A stretch of 64,000 nt of DNA, from contig NZ_FTRU01000005.1 in assembly GCF_900148495.1 (NCBI RefSeq), positions 124,001 through 188,000 of the forward strand, in the 5' to 3' direction. Below are positions 52,361 through 60,351 of the stretch, piece by piece; position 1 is the stretch's first letter; every line of letters begins with the position of its first letter. The notes under the pieces are model-generated. The model made no database searches and had not been told where the DNA came from. It was given only the letters and a program-made list of their open reading frames with translations. Made by a program: the position numbers and the translations under genes. Source of the stretch: Negativibacillus massiliensis (GTDB lineage: Bacteria > Bacillota > Clostridia > Oscillospirales > Ruminococcaceae).

Positions 52361-53743
52361 CTAGAATTTGAGCTTCTTGATGATGTAGTGGGTCAGATCC
52401 TTCATTGGGATTCTTTCCTGTTCCATGGTGTCGCGGTCACGAACGGTTACGCAGCCATCTTCCTTGGACTCGAAGTCGTAGGTGATGCAGAATGGTGTAC
52501 CGATCTCATCCTGACGGCGGTAACGTTTGCCGATGGAACCAGCTTCATCATAGTCAACCATGAAGTGTTCGGACAGCTCAGCGTACAGAGCGCTTGCTTC
52601 TTCCGAAAGTTTCTTGGACAGTGGCAGAACGCATGCTTTGAATGGAGCAAGTGCTGGATGCAGGTGGAGAACAACGCGGGTGTCATTCTTTTCTGCGTCA
52701 ACGACTTCTTCATCGTAAGCGTCGCACAGGAATGCCAGAACCACACGGTCAGCGCCCAGAGAAGGCTCGATAACGTATGGAATATAGTGTTCGTTGGTTT
52801 CCTGATCGAAGTATTCGATTGGTTTGCCGGAATGTTCGCTGTGACGGGACAGGTCGTAGTTGGTACGGTCTGCAATGCCCCACAGCTCGCCCCAGCCGAA
52901 TGGGAACAGGAATTCAAAGTCGGTGGTTGCTTTGGAGTAGAAGGAAAGTTCTTCCGGCTCATGGTCACGCAGACGCAGATTTTCGTCGGTCATGCCCAGA
53001 TCAAGCAGCCATTTGTGGCAGAAGTCTTTCCAGTATTTAAACCATTCCAGGTCGGTGTCTGGTTTGCAGAAGAATTCCAGCTCCATCTGTTCAAATTCTC
53101 TGGTACGGAAGGTAAAGTTACCTGGAGTAATTTCGTTACGGAAGGATTTACCTACCTGGCAGATACCGAATGGCAGTTTTTTACGGGTAGTACGCTGAAC
53201 GTTTGCAAAGTTTACAAAGATACCCTGTGCAGTTTCCGGACGCAGGTAGATCTGGCTCTTAGCGTCTTCGGTTACACCCTGGAAGGTTTTGAACATCAGG
53301 TTGAACTGACGGATATCAGTGAAGTTTGTGCTGCCGCAGTTTGGACACTTGATGCCGTTTTCTTTGATGAAGTTCATCATCTGTTCGTTGCTCCAACCGT
53401 CTGCGGATTTGCCGGTGAAGTCTTCGATCAGTTTGTCTGCACGATGACGGGTCTTGCAGTCTTTGCAGTCCATCAGTGGGTCAGAGAAGCCGCCAACATG
53501 GCCGGTAGCAACCCAAACTTCCGGATTCATCAGAATTGCGCTGTCCAGACCAACGTTGTATGGATTCTGCTGTACAAAGCGTTTCCACCAAGCGCGTTTT
53601 ACGTTGTTTTTGAGCTCTACACCCAGAGGACCGTAATCCCATGTATTAGAAAGACCGCCGTAGATTTCCGAACCGGCAAAAACAAAACCTCTGCCTTTGC
53701 ACAGAGAAACGATTTTTTCCATTGTTTTTTCAGTGTTGTTCAT
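52361..53743 (-). CDS. glyQS: Glycine--tRNA ligase, single-chain class II
   Basis: 460 residues, the homodimeric type. Class II motifs are seen: [20 protein letters not shown] near the start, [12 protein letters not shown], motif 2 [18 protein letters not shown] and motif 3 [13 protein letters not shown]; a zinc-like insertion [14 protein letters not shown] is present. The anticodon-binding domain covers about 370-460. The start at 53743 has GAGGAGG 8 nt upstream; a TTG 14 codons earlier is less likely. No T-box leader was found. Confidence 0.97.
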   Translation of the reverse strand: MNNTEKTMEKIVSLCKGRGFVFAGSEIYGGLSNTWDYGPLGVELKNNVKRAWWKRFVQQNPYNVGLDSAILMNPEVWVATGHVGGFSDPLMDCKDCKTRHRADKLIEDFTGKSADGWSNEQMMNFIKENGIKCPNCGSTNFTDIRQFNLMFKTFQGVTEDAKSQIYLRPETAQGIFVNFANVQRTTRKKLPFGICQVGKSFRNEITPGNFTFRTREFEQMELEFFCKPDTDLEWFKYWKDFCHKWLLDLGMTDENLRLRDHEPEELSFYSKATTDFEFLFPFGWGELWGIADRTNYDLSRHSEHSGKPIEYFDQETNEHYIPYVIEPSLGADRVVLAFLCDAYDEEVVDAEKNDTRVVLHLHPALAPFKACVLPLSKKLSEEASALYAELSEHFMVDYDEAGSIGKRYRRQDEIGTPFCITYDFESKEDGCVTVRDRDTMEQERIPMKDLTHYIIKKLKF

Positions 53744-53984
53744 CTTGTGTTCCTCCTCGCGGATAAAGTAAAGACAAGCTCTCAAAAGAACCTTAAAAAC
53801 TGCTTTTTCAAAGGATTTTTAGCAGGAAAACAGCACCTGCTTTATATTGTTTAATGATAAACAATTTTAGAAAGGAAGTCAAGTAAAGAGCTGATAAATA
53901 GGAAGGTTTTGCAGGGCAAAAGGATGTCGAAAACGGGGAAAATATCTTTTTTTGATTTTTTTTTAAAAAATATCAAAAAAGGTG

Positions 53985-54013
53985 TTGACAAATAAAAACA
54001 GATGATATATAAT
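53985..54013 (+). promoter_or_regulatory. Consensus promoter of the tRNA cluster
   Basis: TTGACA (53985-53990), 17 bp, TATAAT (54008-54013), both perfect; tRNA-Pro begins 16 bp later. Confidence 0.88.
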
Positions 54014-54028
54014 AACACCTGTGCTCGA

Positions 54029-54105
54029 CGAGGCGTAGCTCAGTTTGGTAGAGTGCTTGGTTTGGGACCAAGATGCCGCAGGTTCAAGTCCTGTCGCCTC
54101 GACCA
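54029..54105 (+). tRNA. tRNA-Pro (anticodon TGG)
   Basis: 77 nt including an encoded CCA. Acceptor stem CGAGGCG/CGCCTCG, D-arm TAGCTCAGTTTGGTAGAG, anticodon loop TTTGGGA on a CTTGG/CCAAG stem, T-arm GGTTCAAGTCC. Reads CCN proline codons. Confidence 0.97.
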
Positions 54106-54124
54106 CAAAAATTTAGTGAAGCTA

Positions 54125-54153
54125 TTGACAAGGGACAAGATGTTTGATATAAT
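54125..54153 (+). promoter_or_regulatory. Second consensus promoter, ahead of tRNA-Thr
   Basis: TTGACA (54125-54130), 17 bp, TATAAT (54148-54153), in the short gap between tRNA-Pro and tRNA-Thr. Confidence 0.82.
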
Positions 54154-54176
54154 AATCAAGCTGTTCTCAACAATAC

Positions 54177-54252
54177 GCTGGTGTAGCTCAGTTGGTAGAG
54201 CAGCTGATTTGTAATCAGCAGGTCGGGGGTTCGAGTCCGTCCACCAGCTCCA
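54177..54252 (+). tRNA. tRNA-Thr (anticodon TGT)
   Basis: 76 nt with encoded CCA. Acceptor GCTGGTG/CACCAGC, anticodon loop TTTGTAA on a GCTGA/TCAGC stem, T-loop GGTTCGAGTCC. Confidence 0.97.
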
Positions 54253-54273
54253 CTAAATTTCAAAACAAAATAA

Positions 54274-54358
54274 GGGCGAGTTCCCGAGTGGCCAAAGGGG
54301 GCAGACTGTAAATCTGTTGTCAGTGACTTCGGTGGTCCGAATCCACCCTCGCCCACCA
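54274..54358 (+). tRNA. tRNA-Tyr (anticodon GTA)
   Basis: 85 nt with encoded CCA and the long variable arm of class II tRNAs. Acceptor GGGCGAG/CTCGCCC, anticodon loop CTGTAAA on a GCAGA/TCTGT stem, T-arm GGTCCGAATCC. Confidence 0.96.
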
Positions 54359-54395
54359 AAAATCCTGGATGCAATCGTGTCCGGGATTTTTTCTT
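54357..54395 (+). terminator. Terminator of the tRNA cluster
   Basis: Stem AAAAATCCTGGA..TCCGGGATTTTTT with one mismatch-wobble pair, then TTCTTGTTT. Confidence 0.8.
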
Positions 54396-54420
54396 GTTTA
54401 AAATAAATTTGTAAAAATCT

Positions 54421-54460
54421 AACCCCAGAGAAATTGTATATTTCTCTGGGGTTGTTTTGG
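54421..54460 (+). terminator. Second hairpin after the tRNA cluster
   Basis: Stem AACCCCAGAGAAAT / TTTCTCTGGGGTT with a 6-nt loop, followed by GTTTTGG; a backup terminator. Confidence 0.72.
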
Positions 54461-54488
54461 CTTTTCCTACAAATTACGTAAAACGATA

Positions 54489-54517
54489 TTGCCTTTTCGA
54501 ACGGGAAAGAGTATACT
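54489..54517 (+). promoter_or_regulatory. Promoter of the second EreA/ChaN-like lipoprotein
   Basis: TTGCCT (54489-54494), 17 bp, TATACT (54512-54517). The sequence after it, CTGACCGCAAA, recalls TTGACTGCAAA in the promoter of the first copy at 50.9 kb. Confidence 0.6.
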
Positions 54518-54578
54518 GACCGCAAATACCTGCACTGAGCAGGAAAAAAGTGTGGATACGGAAAAGAGGCGTTTGAGA

Positions 54579-55805
54579 ATGTTAAACAGATGGGTTCCAA
54601 AAGGGTGCAAACTGGTTTCTCTGCTGCTTGTATTGGTGATGGTATTTTCTGGCTGCGGCGGGACGGAGGTGGAGCGATACCTCAAAAAGTATGCAAAACC
54701 GGTGGATTTTGAACAGGGGTTGGATAATAAAACCTTCGGGAATGCAGATAACTACCGCTTCTTCTTCGCAGGAGAAATACACCAACAAACAATGATCTAT
54801 CCGGCGAAAAAGATGATGCTGCAATACCTGCACGAAAATCAGGAGGTCAACTATCTGCTGATGGAAGAAGGCATGGGTGCTGGGCTGCTGATTGACCACT
54901 ACATCCAGACCGGGGACGAGGAAATTTTAAACTTTGCGTTGGAGTGCAAAAAAGGACTGCATACCGATGCAGAGCCGGAGCGTGATCTCTGGCAGTGGCT
55001 GTATGAGTATAACAGCCAGCAGCCGGAGAATAGGAAAATCCACGCAATCGGGATTGATGCTGAATTTAACATCAATGCGATGATAAAAGGTATCTCGTTG
55101 CTTGTTGAGCAGCCGGACAAAGTATCCAAAGAGTGGAAAATGCTGTTTGAGGAGCCGATAGGAGATGAGCAGCAATCCTTTGCAAAGGTGGTTCCGCTGC
55201 TTCTCCCGTTAGAAAAACATGAGAAGGAACTGCGCGATATTTTTGGGGAAAACTATGAGATTGTCGTCCGAATTGCCGGATACCTGACATCCTTTGTGAG
55301 CTATATCCAAAATGGAGGAAGTGGTGAATTGGGTGATGAACTTTACAGTTTTCGGGATGAACATTCTCTGGAAAACATCCGTTTTTTGTTAAATACTCTG
55401 CCAGAAGATGCAAAATTCTTTGCACAGTTTGGTGCAGGACATACCTATCAAACATTGGTGAATGATTTTTCAACTGGAACAGAAAATTTCCATCGACTGG
55501 GAGCAAGATTAAATGAGGGAAGATTCCCGCTGAAAGGTCAGGTTTGCTCGATTCTGTATATGGTTGAGCATAAGTTTGATGTCACAGGAAAGAATGAACC
55601 TCTGGGTTATTATGATTGGTTTGACAACAGAGTATTTCAGGATTATTTTGAACAGGCAACCTTCATCCCACTGGATATGGAGGGAAGCCCCTTTACGCAG
55701 GAGATAGAAGGGATGATACCAAAAGAAGAAGGTGCGGCACTGACTGACTACTTCCAGAAAATCCTGATCCTACCAAATTCCGAAGAGGCACCTAAAATTA
55801 AATAG
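54579..55805 (+). CDS. EreA/ChaN-like lipoprotein (paralogue of 50968-52194)
   Basis: 408 residues. Lipobox FSGC (cysteine about 26). Domain signatures GEIH, YLLMEEGMGAG and FFAQFGAGH fit the EreA/ChaN/TIKI superfamily, with the same order and spacing as in the first copy. Shared blocks (NKTFGNAD, YLHENQ, HYIQTG, WLYEYN, LPEDAKFF, LTDYFQKIL) show duplication; the middle (about 175-270) has diverged. Start at 54579 with AGAGG 9 nt upstream. Activity unknown. Confidence 0.75.
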   Translation: MLNRWVPKGCKLVSLLLVLVMVFSGCGGTEVERYLKKYAKPVDFEQGLDNKTFGNADNYRFFFAGEIHQQTMIYPAKKMMLQYLHENQEVNYLLMEEGMGAGLLIDHYIQTGDEEILNFALECKKGLHTDAEPERDLWQWLYEYNSQQPENRKIHAIGIDAEFNINAMIKGISLLVEQPDKVSKEWKMLFEEPIGDEQQSFAKVVPLLLPLEKHEKELRDIFGENYEIVVRIAGYLTSFVSYIQNGGSGELGDELYSFRDEHSLENIRFLLNTLPEDAKFFAQFGAGHTYQTLVNDFSTGTENFHRLGARLNEGRFPLKGQVCSILYMVEHKFDVTGKNEPLGYYDWFDNRVFQDYFEQATFIPLDMEGSPFTQEIEGMIPKEEGAALTDYFQKILILPNSEEAPKIK

Positions 55806-55813
55806 AGCAAAAG

Positions 55814-55848
55814 AAAACAGCAGAGGATTTTCCTCTGCTGTTTTTGTT
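55814..55848. terminator. Terminator between the second lipoprotein and the permease
   Basis: Stem AAACAGCAGAGGA / TCCTCTGCTGTTT with a 3-nt loop; T-run on both strands serves the two converging genes. Confidence 0.88.
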
Positions 55849-55849
55849 T

Positions 55850-57184
55850 CTATGCTTTTTTGTGGTGTGCCTGATAGTAAAGAATTCCAGCCAGTACCAC
55901 CGCGCCGCAGAACAGGAAGAAGGCAATAAACATCGGGTTTTGCAGTCCTCCAGAAAGGATGATGAACGAACCGATGATTGCCAGGAACGGGCAAACCATG
56001 CCGCGGAAACGGCTGGTAACTCGTCCTTCTTTCCACAGGCGGAACACTCTCCAGTACAGTGGAATATATAAAAGGTAACTCATAACGATAGCACCTTCTG
56101 AAACGTCGCTGTTTGGCAGCCAACCTTTGATTGTAACCAATCCATGGATGCACAGCCAGAGGGTGCACAGCAGGAAGCCCATCAGAGCAGAAACAGCAGG
56201 CATACCGTGTTTGTCCAGCTTGCTGAGTGTTTTGCGCATTGGGAACATTCCTTCACGCACCGCAATCGAGTATGGCATGCGGATAAATCCGGTAACCAGA
56301 CCGTTGACCGTTCCAACAACCGAAACAACGACAAACGCTACAATCGCTTTGCTGAACCATGCACCCAGCAGTCTTTCAGCAGCAACGCTGACGTGTTCAT
56401 CGCCTAGACGGATGACTTCCATTGGGCCAACATAGCAGGAAACGCCGACGAAATATAAAACGTACATGGTCAGGACAATCAGAGGACCAAACAGAAGGGC
56501 ACGCGGCATATTGCGGCGGGAGTCATGCACTTCATGAGAGATGGAGGTTGCAACAATCCAACCGTCAAACGAGTAGGCGATCGGGCCAAGTGCAGTCAGG
56601 ATGGATGCACCGGCAACGGTACGGGGATCAACTGCGGCAAATCCAGCAGCTGGATCACCGAAGATCAATCCACAGATGGCTAAGATAAGCAGTGGAATCA
56701 GCTTGATTGCAGTGGTTGCGTTCTGGACACCAGCTCCAAATTTTGGAACAAGAACATTATAGGTAAAGCAGATGCATAAAAAGGCAAAGCCAATCAAAAG
56801 CTGAAGCCCCAGCGTTCCGGGCAGACCAAACAGAATACAGGTATAGATGCCAATAACCCAGCTGACCACCGCGGTGATGGATGGATAGTAAACCAAAATC
56901 TGAAACCATCCGTAGCCACAGCCTGCCTTGGAGCCCAGGAATTCCTCGGAGTAACTGAGCAGTCCGCCCACCTGATCGGTTTGGGAAGCAAGCTCTCCAA
57001 AGGTCAGACAACCAAAAACGATGGAAATCGCCGATACAACAAACAGAACAACACCCCATAGTATGCTGCCGCCGGTGGCAATCAGGATGTTATCGCTTTT
57101 AAAGAAGATACCGGAACCGATGCAGATTCCGACAATCATTGCGGTAGCCGTGATAAAACCGTACTTTTTCGAAATTTCCTTCAT
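55850..57184 (-). CDS. APC-superfamily amino acid permease
   Basis: 444 residues, twelve membrane helices. IVGICIGSGIFFKSDNIL contains the G-S/T-G-I-F substrate motif of helix 1, and FDGWIVATSISHEVHDSRRNMP (shown as FDGWIVATS and EVHDSRRNMP) is the helix 6 and following loop of the LAT-type group. Imports or exchanges neutral amino acids; in an amino-acid fermenter this is a likely nutrient route. Start at 57184 with AAGGAGA upstream. Confidence 0.92.
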   Translation of the reverse strand: MKEISKKYGFITATAMIVGICIGSGIFFKSDNILIATGGSILWGVVLFVVSAISIVFGCLTFGELASQTDQVGGLLSYSEEFLGSKAGCGYGWFQILVYYPSITAVVSWVIGIYTCILFGLPGTLGLQLLIGFAFLCICFTYNVLVPKFGAGVQNATTAIKLIPLLILAICGLIFGDPAAGFAAVDPRTVAGASILTALGPIAYSFDGWIVATSISHEVHDSRRNMPRALLFGPLIVLTMYVLYFVGVSCYVGPMEVIRLGDEHVSVAAERLLGAWFSKAIVAFVVVSVVGTVNGLVTGFIRMPYSIAVREGMFPMRKTLSKLDKHGMPAVSALMGFLLCTLWLCIHGLVTIKGWLPNSDVSEGAIVMSYLLYIPLYWRVFRLWKEGRVTSRFRGMVCPFLAIIGSFIILSGGLQNPMFIAFFLFCGAVVLAGILYYQAHHKKA

Positions 57185-57243
57185 AGATATTCTCCTTGAT
57201 GATATTGATTCCGACAGATGGCTGACCTGTTCGGAATGCTTTG

Positions 57244-57272
57244 ATTATCGCACGTTAAAGTGCAAAAATCAA
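57244..57272 (-). promoter_or_regulatory. Promoter of the amino acid permease
   Basis: On the minus strand TTGATT (57267-57272), 17 bp, GATAAT (57244-57249). A short inverted repeat GCAC-N6-GTGC lies between the boxes. Confidence 0.65.
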
Positions 57273-57380
57273 GTGGTTCAGTATAATTTATTGCTTTTAA
57301 GGAGAAAAGTGTGCGACTCTACGGAGCGTTTCTTGAATTGAAAGGATATTTTTGATAAAGTATCACCAGGGGGTGAGTGA

Positions 57381-57977
57381 ATGGACTGCACAAAGACAGG
57401 AAATTTGATTCGGGAACTTCGTTTAAAACAGAACATGACTCAGCTTCAGCTGGCTCAGCACATGGGGATCAGTGACAAGACGGTTTCCAAGTGGGAGCGT
57501 GGACTGGGATGCCCGGATGTTTCCCTGCTCATCGAGCTGGCAGCTGCGTTAAAGGTCAGTGTTGAGCAGATTTTGAGCGGGTCACCCGATCTGCCTGGTC
57601 AGGAAAAATGGAAAGGAATTGCAAGTATGAGAAAAGCAAGTTATTATATCTGTCCGGTTTGTGGAAATTTGAATATCTGTACCGGTCCAGCACAGATCAG
57701 CTGCTGCGGCAGCAAGCTGGAAGCATGTACAGCACAAAAGGCATCACCACAACAGAAGCTGTGTGTAGAGGAAATCGATGGAGAATGGTATGTCACCAGC
57801 ACGCATCCTATGAGTAAGGAGGACTATATCTCCTTTGTCATCTTTGTTTCGGGTGCAAACCTTCAGGTGTTTGAGCAGTATCCGGAGTGGCCCCTTCAGG
57901 CACGGATTCCCAAAAGAGGTCATGGAACCTTGCTGTGGTATTCCAAAAAAGAAGGACTTTATTATCAGCTGATTTAA
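57381..57977 (+). CDS. HTH regulator fused to a degenerate desulfoferrodoxin-like domain
   Basis: 198 residues. An XRE helix-turn-helix (about 8-62) with LRLKQNMTQLQLAQHMGISD and KTVSKWERGLG. The C-terminal part starts YICPVCGN and ISCCGSKLEAC, like the N-terminal rubredoxin-type site of desulfoferrodoxin, then THPMSKEDYISFVIF, parallel to the HPMxxxHYI of superoxide reductase. The other iron ligands are missing: HY is DY, and the terminal CNxHG is replaced by YSKKEG. So it is a regulator with a dead or altered redox domain. Ribosome site GGGGGTG. Confidence 0.75.
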   Translation: MDCTKTGNLIRELRLKQNMTQLQLAQHMGISDKTVSKWERGLGCPDVSLLIELAAALKVSVEQILSGSPDLPGQEKWKGIASMRKASYYICPVCGNLNICTGPAQISCCGSKLEACTAQKASPQQKLCVEEIDGEWYVTSTHPMSKEDYISFVIFVSGANLQVFEQYPEWPLQARIPKRGHGTLLWYSKKEGLYYQLI

Positions 57978-58014
57978 GAGAGGTCGGAACTAAAAGTTCC
58001 GACCTCTCTTTTTG
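57977..58014 (+). terminator. Terminator of the HTH-desulfoferrodoxin-like gene
   Basis: Stem AGAGAGGTCGGAAC / GTTCCGACCTCTCT with a 5-nt loop, then TTTTTGC; it begins at the stop codon. Confidence 0.9.
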
Positions 58015-58090
58015 CTTTGTCTGGTGAGTGTGTGATTTTCAAGAGTTTTTTTAAACAAAGTTTTTGACGGTTTTATGGAAAAATCAACGA

Positions 58091-58161
58091 TTGACATTTT
58101 TATCTAAAAAGGTATACCATATTGTTATGAAAGTTGCGAGTGCAACAGTTGTAAACGCAAC
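58091..58161 (+). promoter_or_regulatory. Promoter and double operator of the MarR-ABC exporter operon
   Basis: TTGACA (58091-58096) with TATACC (58113-58118, 16 bp) or TACCAT (58115-58120, 18 bp). Two copies of a short palindrome follow 15 bp apart: GTTGCgagtGCAAC (58133-58146) and GTTGTaaacGCAAC (58148-58161). They fit a MarR dimer site. Confidence 0.78.
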
Positions 58162-58189
58162 GATATAACAGGGGGAAAGGAGAGAAAAC

Positions 58190-58642
58190 ATGAACGGAAT
58201 CATGAAGTATATCAACCGGATTCATCGGACTGGCGGAGTGGTTTACAGCAGCAAATTAAAAGATTATGGAATCGCCCATTGCCAGCATCCCTATATCATT
58301 CTGATTTGCAGGGAACCAGGAATCGTACAGGAAAAAATTTCCCGGGAAATCTGTGTCAACAAAAGCAATGTGACCCGACAGCTTGCGACACTGGAAGAAA
58401 AAGGCTTGATTACCCGTCAGCAGGATATGGAAGACCGCAGAGTTTGGCGAGTATACCCCACCGAGAAGATGCAGGAACTGCTTCCCTGTGTGCGGAGCGT
58501 TATGCGGGAATGGAACGAGTACCTGCTGGAAGAACTGAGTGAAGAGGAGCGGGAAACTCTGGTGCAGCTTCTGGAAAAGGTGACCAAACGCGCCAATGAA
58601 GCGGCACAAAATACCTTGTCAGGGAGGGATAAACAACCGTGA
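58190..58642 (+). CDS. MarR-family regulator of the ABC exporter
   Basis: 150 residues with the winged helix at about 45-105: VQEKISREICVNKSNVTRQLATLEEKGLIT, then DRRVWRVYPT as the wing. First gene of a three-gene operon with two ABC half-transporters; it overlaps the first by GTGA. It probably represses the operon and responds to an exported drug or peptide. Ribosome site AAAGGAG. Confidence 0.9.
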   Translation: MNGIMKYINRIHRTGGVVYSSKLKDYGIAHCQHPYIILICREPGIVQEKISREICVNKSNVTRQLATLEEKGLITRQQDMEDRRVWRVYPTEKMQELLPCVRSVMREWNEYLLEELSEEERETLVQLLEKVTKRANEAAQNTLSGRDKQP

Positions 58643-60351
58643 GACCAATTGTTGGCTACATCAAACCCTATATCCCCAGAATGGGAGTCGGTATCTTATT
58701 TAAGTTTGTAGGAACCATCATGGAGCTGATGATTCCATGGATTTTGTCCTATATTCTGGACTATGTTGTTCCGCAGAAAAATACCCGGCTGGTTTTGTTC
58801 TGGGGTTTGCTGATGGTGCTCAGCGCCATTGCAGCACTGGTCGGCAATATCCTTGCAAACCGCATTTCCGCATCGGTTGCGAGAGATACTACCCGCACAC
58901 TGCGCCATGACCTTTTTAAAAAGATTTCTTACCTTTCCAGCGCTCAGATCGACTACTTCTCGATTCCATCGCTGGAAGCAAGACTTACCACCGACAGCTA
59001 CAACATCAACCAGGTAATTGGTATGATGCAGCGTCTGGGAATCCGCGCGCCGATTCTGTTGATCGGTGGAATTGCCATCACTATGACACTGGAACCGGTA
59101 CTGACCTGGACCATGATCTCGGTACTGCCGTTTATTGCATTGGTTGTCTGGCTGGTATCGCGCAAAGGTATTCCAATGTATACCGATTTGCAGCGCGGAG
59201 TCGATATCATGGTGCGTACTGTACGTGAAAATATCAGCGGTATCCGCGTAATTAAGGCACTTTCCAAGACAGAGCAGGAAAAGGAACATTTTTCGCAGGT
59301 AAACCGTGATGTTGTTCGCCGCGAAACAAAAGCGTCGGTGACCATGGGTATCACAAACCCGATGATGAACCTGTTTTTGAACGTTGGTTTGACTCTGGTT
59401 ATTGTTGTCGGTGCCTTCCGTATCAACGCAGGAAAGACACAGCCAGGTACCATCATTGCTTTTCTGTCTTACTTTACCATCATTCTGAACGCTATGCTTT
59501 CGGTTACCCGTATCTTTGTCATGTATTCCAGAGCGAGTGCTTCTGCAGGACGTATCTATGAGGTACTCAATGCACCAGAAGACCTGACTACCAAAGAGGA
59601 ACCGGTAGTAGAGGAAGAAGAACACATTGTATTTGATGATGTCAGCTTTTCCTATAAAGGAAAGACCGACAATGTTTCACACATTTCCTTTAAACTCAAG
59701 AAGGGTGAAACGTTGGGTATTATTGGCGCGACCGGTGCTGGCAAGAGCACCATTATCAACCTGCTGATGCGGTTGTATGAGAGAAGTTCCGGCAGCATTC
59801 GGATTGGAGGACGTTCGGTTTCGTCCATTCCTGCAGAAGAGCTGCATACAAAATTTGGTGTAGTATTCCAGAATGATATTCTGTTTGCTGACACCATCCG
59901 GGGCAACATTGACTTTGGAAGAAATCTGCCGGATGAGCAGATCGAAAAAGCTGCACGATGCGCGCAGGCAATGGAGTTTATTGACGGCCTGCCGGAAAAA
60001 TTTGAACACATGGTCACCTCGCGAGGAACCAACCTGAGCGGCGGTCAGAAGCAGAGGGTTCTGCTTGCCAGAGCGCTTGCAGGAAATTCCGAAATCCTGA
60101 TTTTGGATGACTCATCGAGTGCCCTTGACTATAAGACCGACTCGATGCTGAGAAAAGCACTGCGCGAAGAATATTCCGGTGTAACCACCATCGTCATCGC
60201 CCAGCGTGTCAGCTCTATTCTGCATGCAGACCACATTCTGGTGCTGGAAGAAGGAAAAGAGATCGGTTACGGAACACATGAACAGCTGATGGAAAGCTGT
60301 GAGGTATATCGTCAGATCAGTGAGTCGCAGATGGGAGGGGATTTTGGATGA
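58639..60351 (+). CDS. ABC exporter half-transporter, degenerate-site subunit
   Basis: 570 residues: six membrane helices (about 1-310) and an ATPase domain (about 330-570). Walker A GATGAGKST, signature LSGGQKQR and D-loop SSALD are normal, but Walker B ends ILILDD, with Asp in place of the catalytic Glu. This is the usual non-catalytic partner in heterodimers such as BmrCD or TM287/288. Start codon GTG at 58639, overlapping the marR stop. The second half overlaps it by 4 bp. Confidence 0.93.
   Translation: MRPIVGYIKPYIPRMGVGILFKFVGTIMELMIPWILSYILDYVVPQKNTRLVLFWGLLMVLSAIAALVGNILANRISASVARDTTRTLRHDLFKKISYLSSAQIDYFSIPSLEARLTTDSYNINQVIGMMQRLGIRAPILLIGGIAITMTLEPVLTWTMISVLPFIALVVWLVSRKGIPMYTDLQRGVDIMVRTVRENISGIRVIKALSKTEQEKEHFSQVNRDVVRRETKASVTMGITNPMMNLFLNVGLTLVIVVGAFRINAGKTQPGTIIAFLSYFTIILNAMLSVTRIFVMYSRASASAGRIYEVLNAPEDLTTKEEPVVEEEEHIVFDDVSFSYKGKTDNVSHISFKLKKGETLGIIGATGAGKSTIINLLMRLYERSSGSIRIGGRSVSSIPAEELHTKFGVVFQNDILFADTIRGNIDFGRNLPDEQIEKAARCAQAMEFIDGLPEKFEHMVTSRGTNLSGGQKQRVLLARALAGNSEILILDDSSSALDYKTDSMLRKALREEYSGVTTIVIAQRVSSILHADHILVLEEGKEIGYGTHEQLMESCEVYRQISESQMGGDFG

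Noticed and set aside
52388-53854. A 488-codon plus-strand frame opposite glyQS
   Set aside because: Pure antisense of a highly conserved synthetase; no initiation signal.
53744-54028. A T-box leader for glyQS
   Set aside because: No T-box sequence or specifier loop visible, only AT-rich DNA and the tRNA promoter of the other strand.
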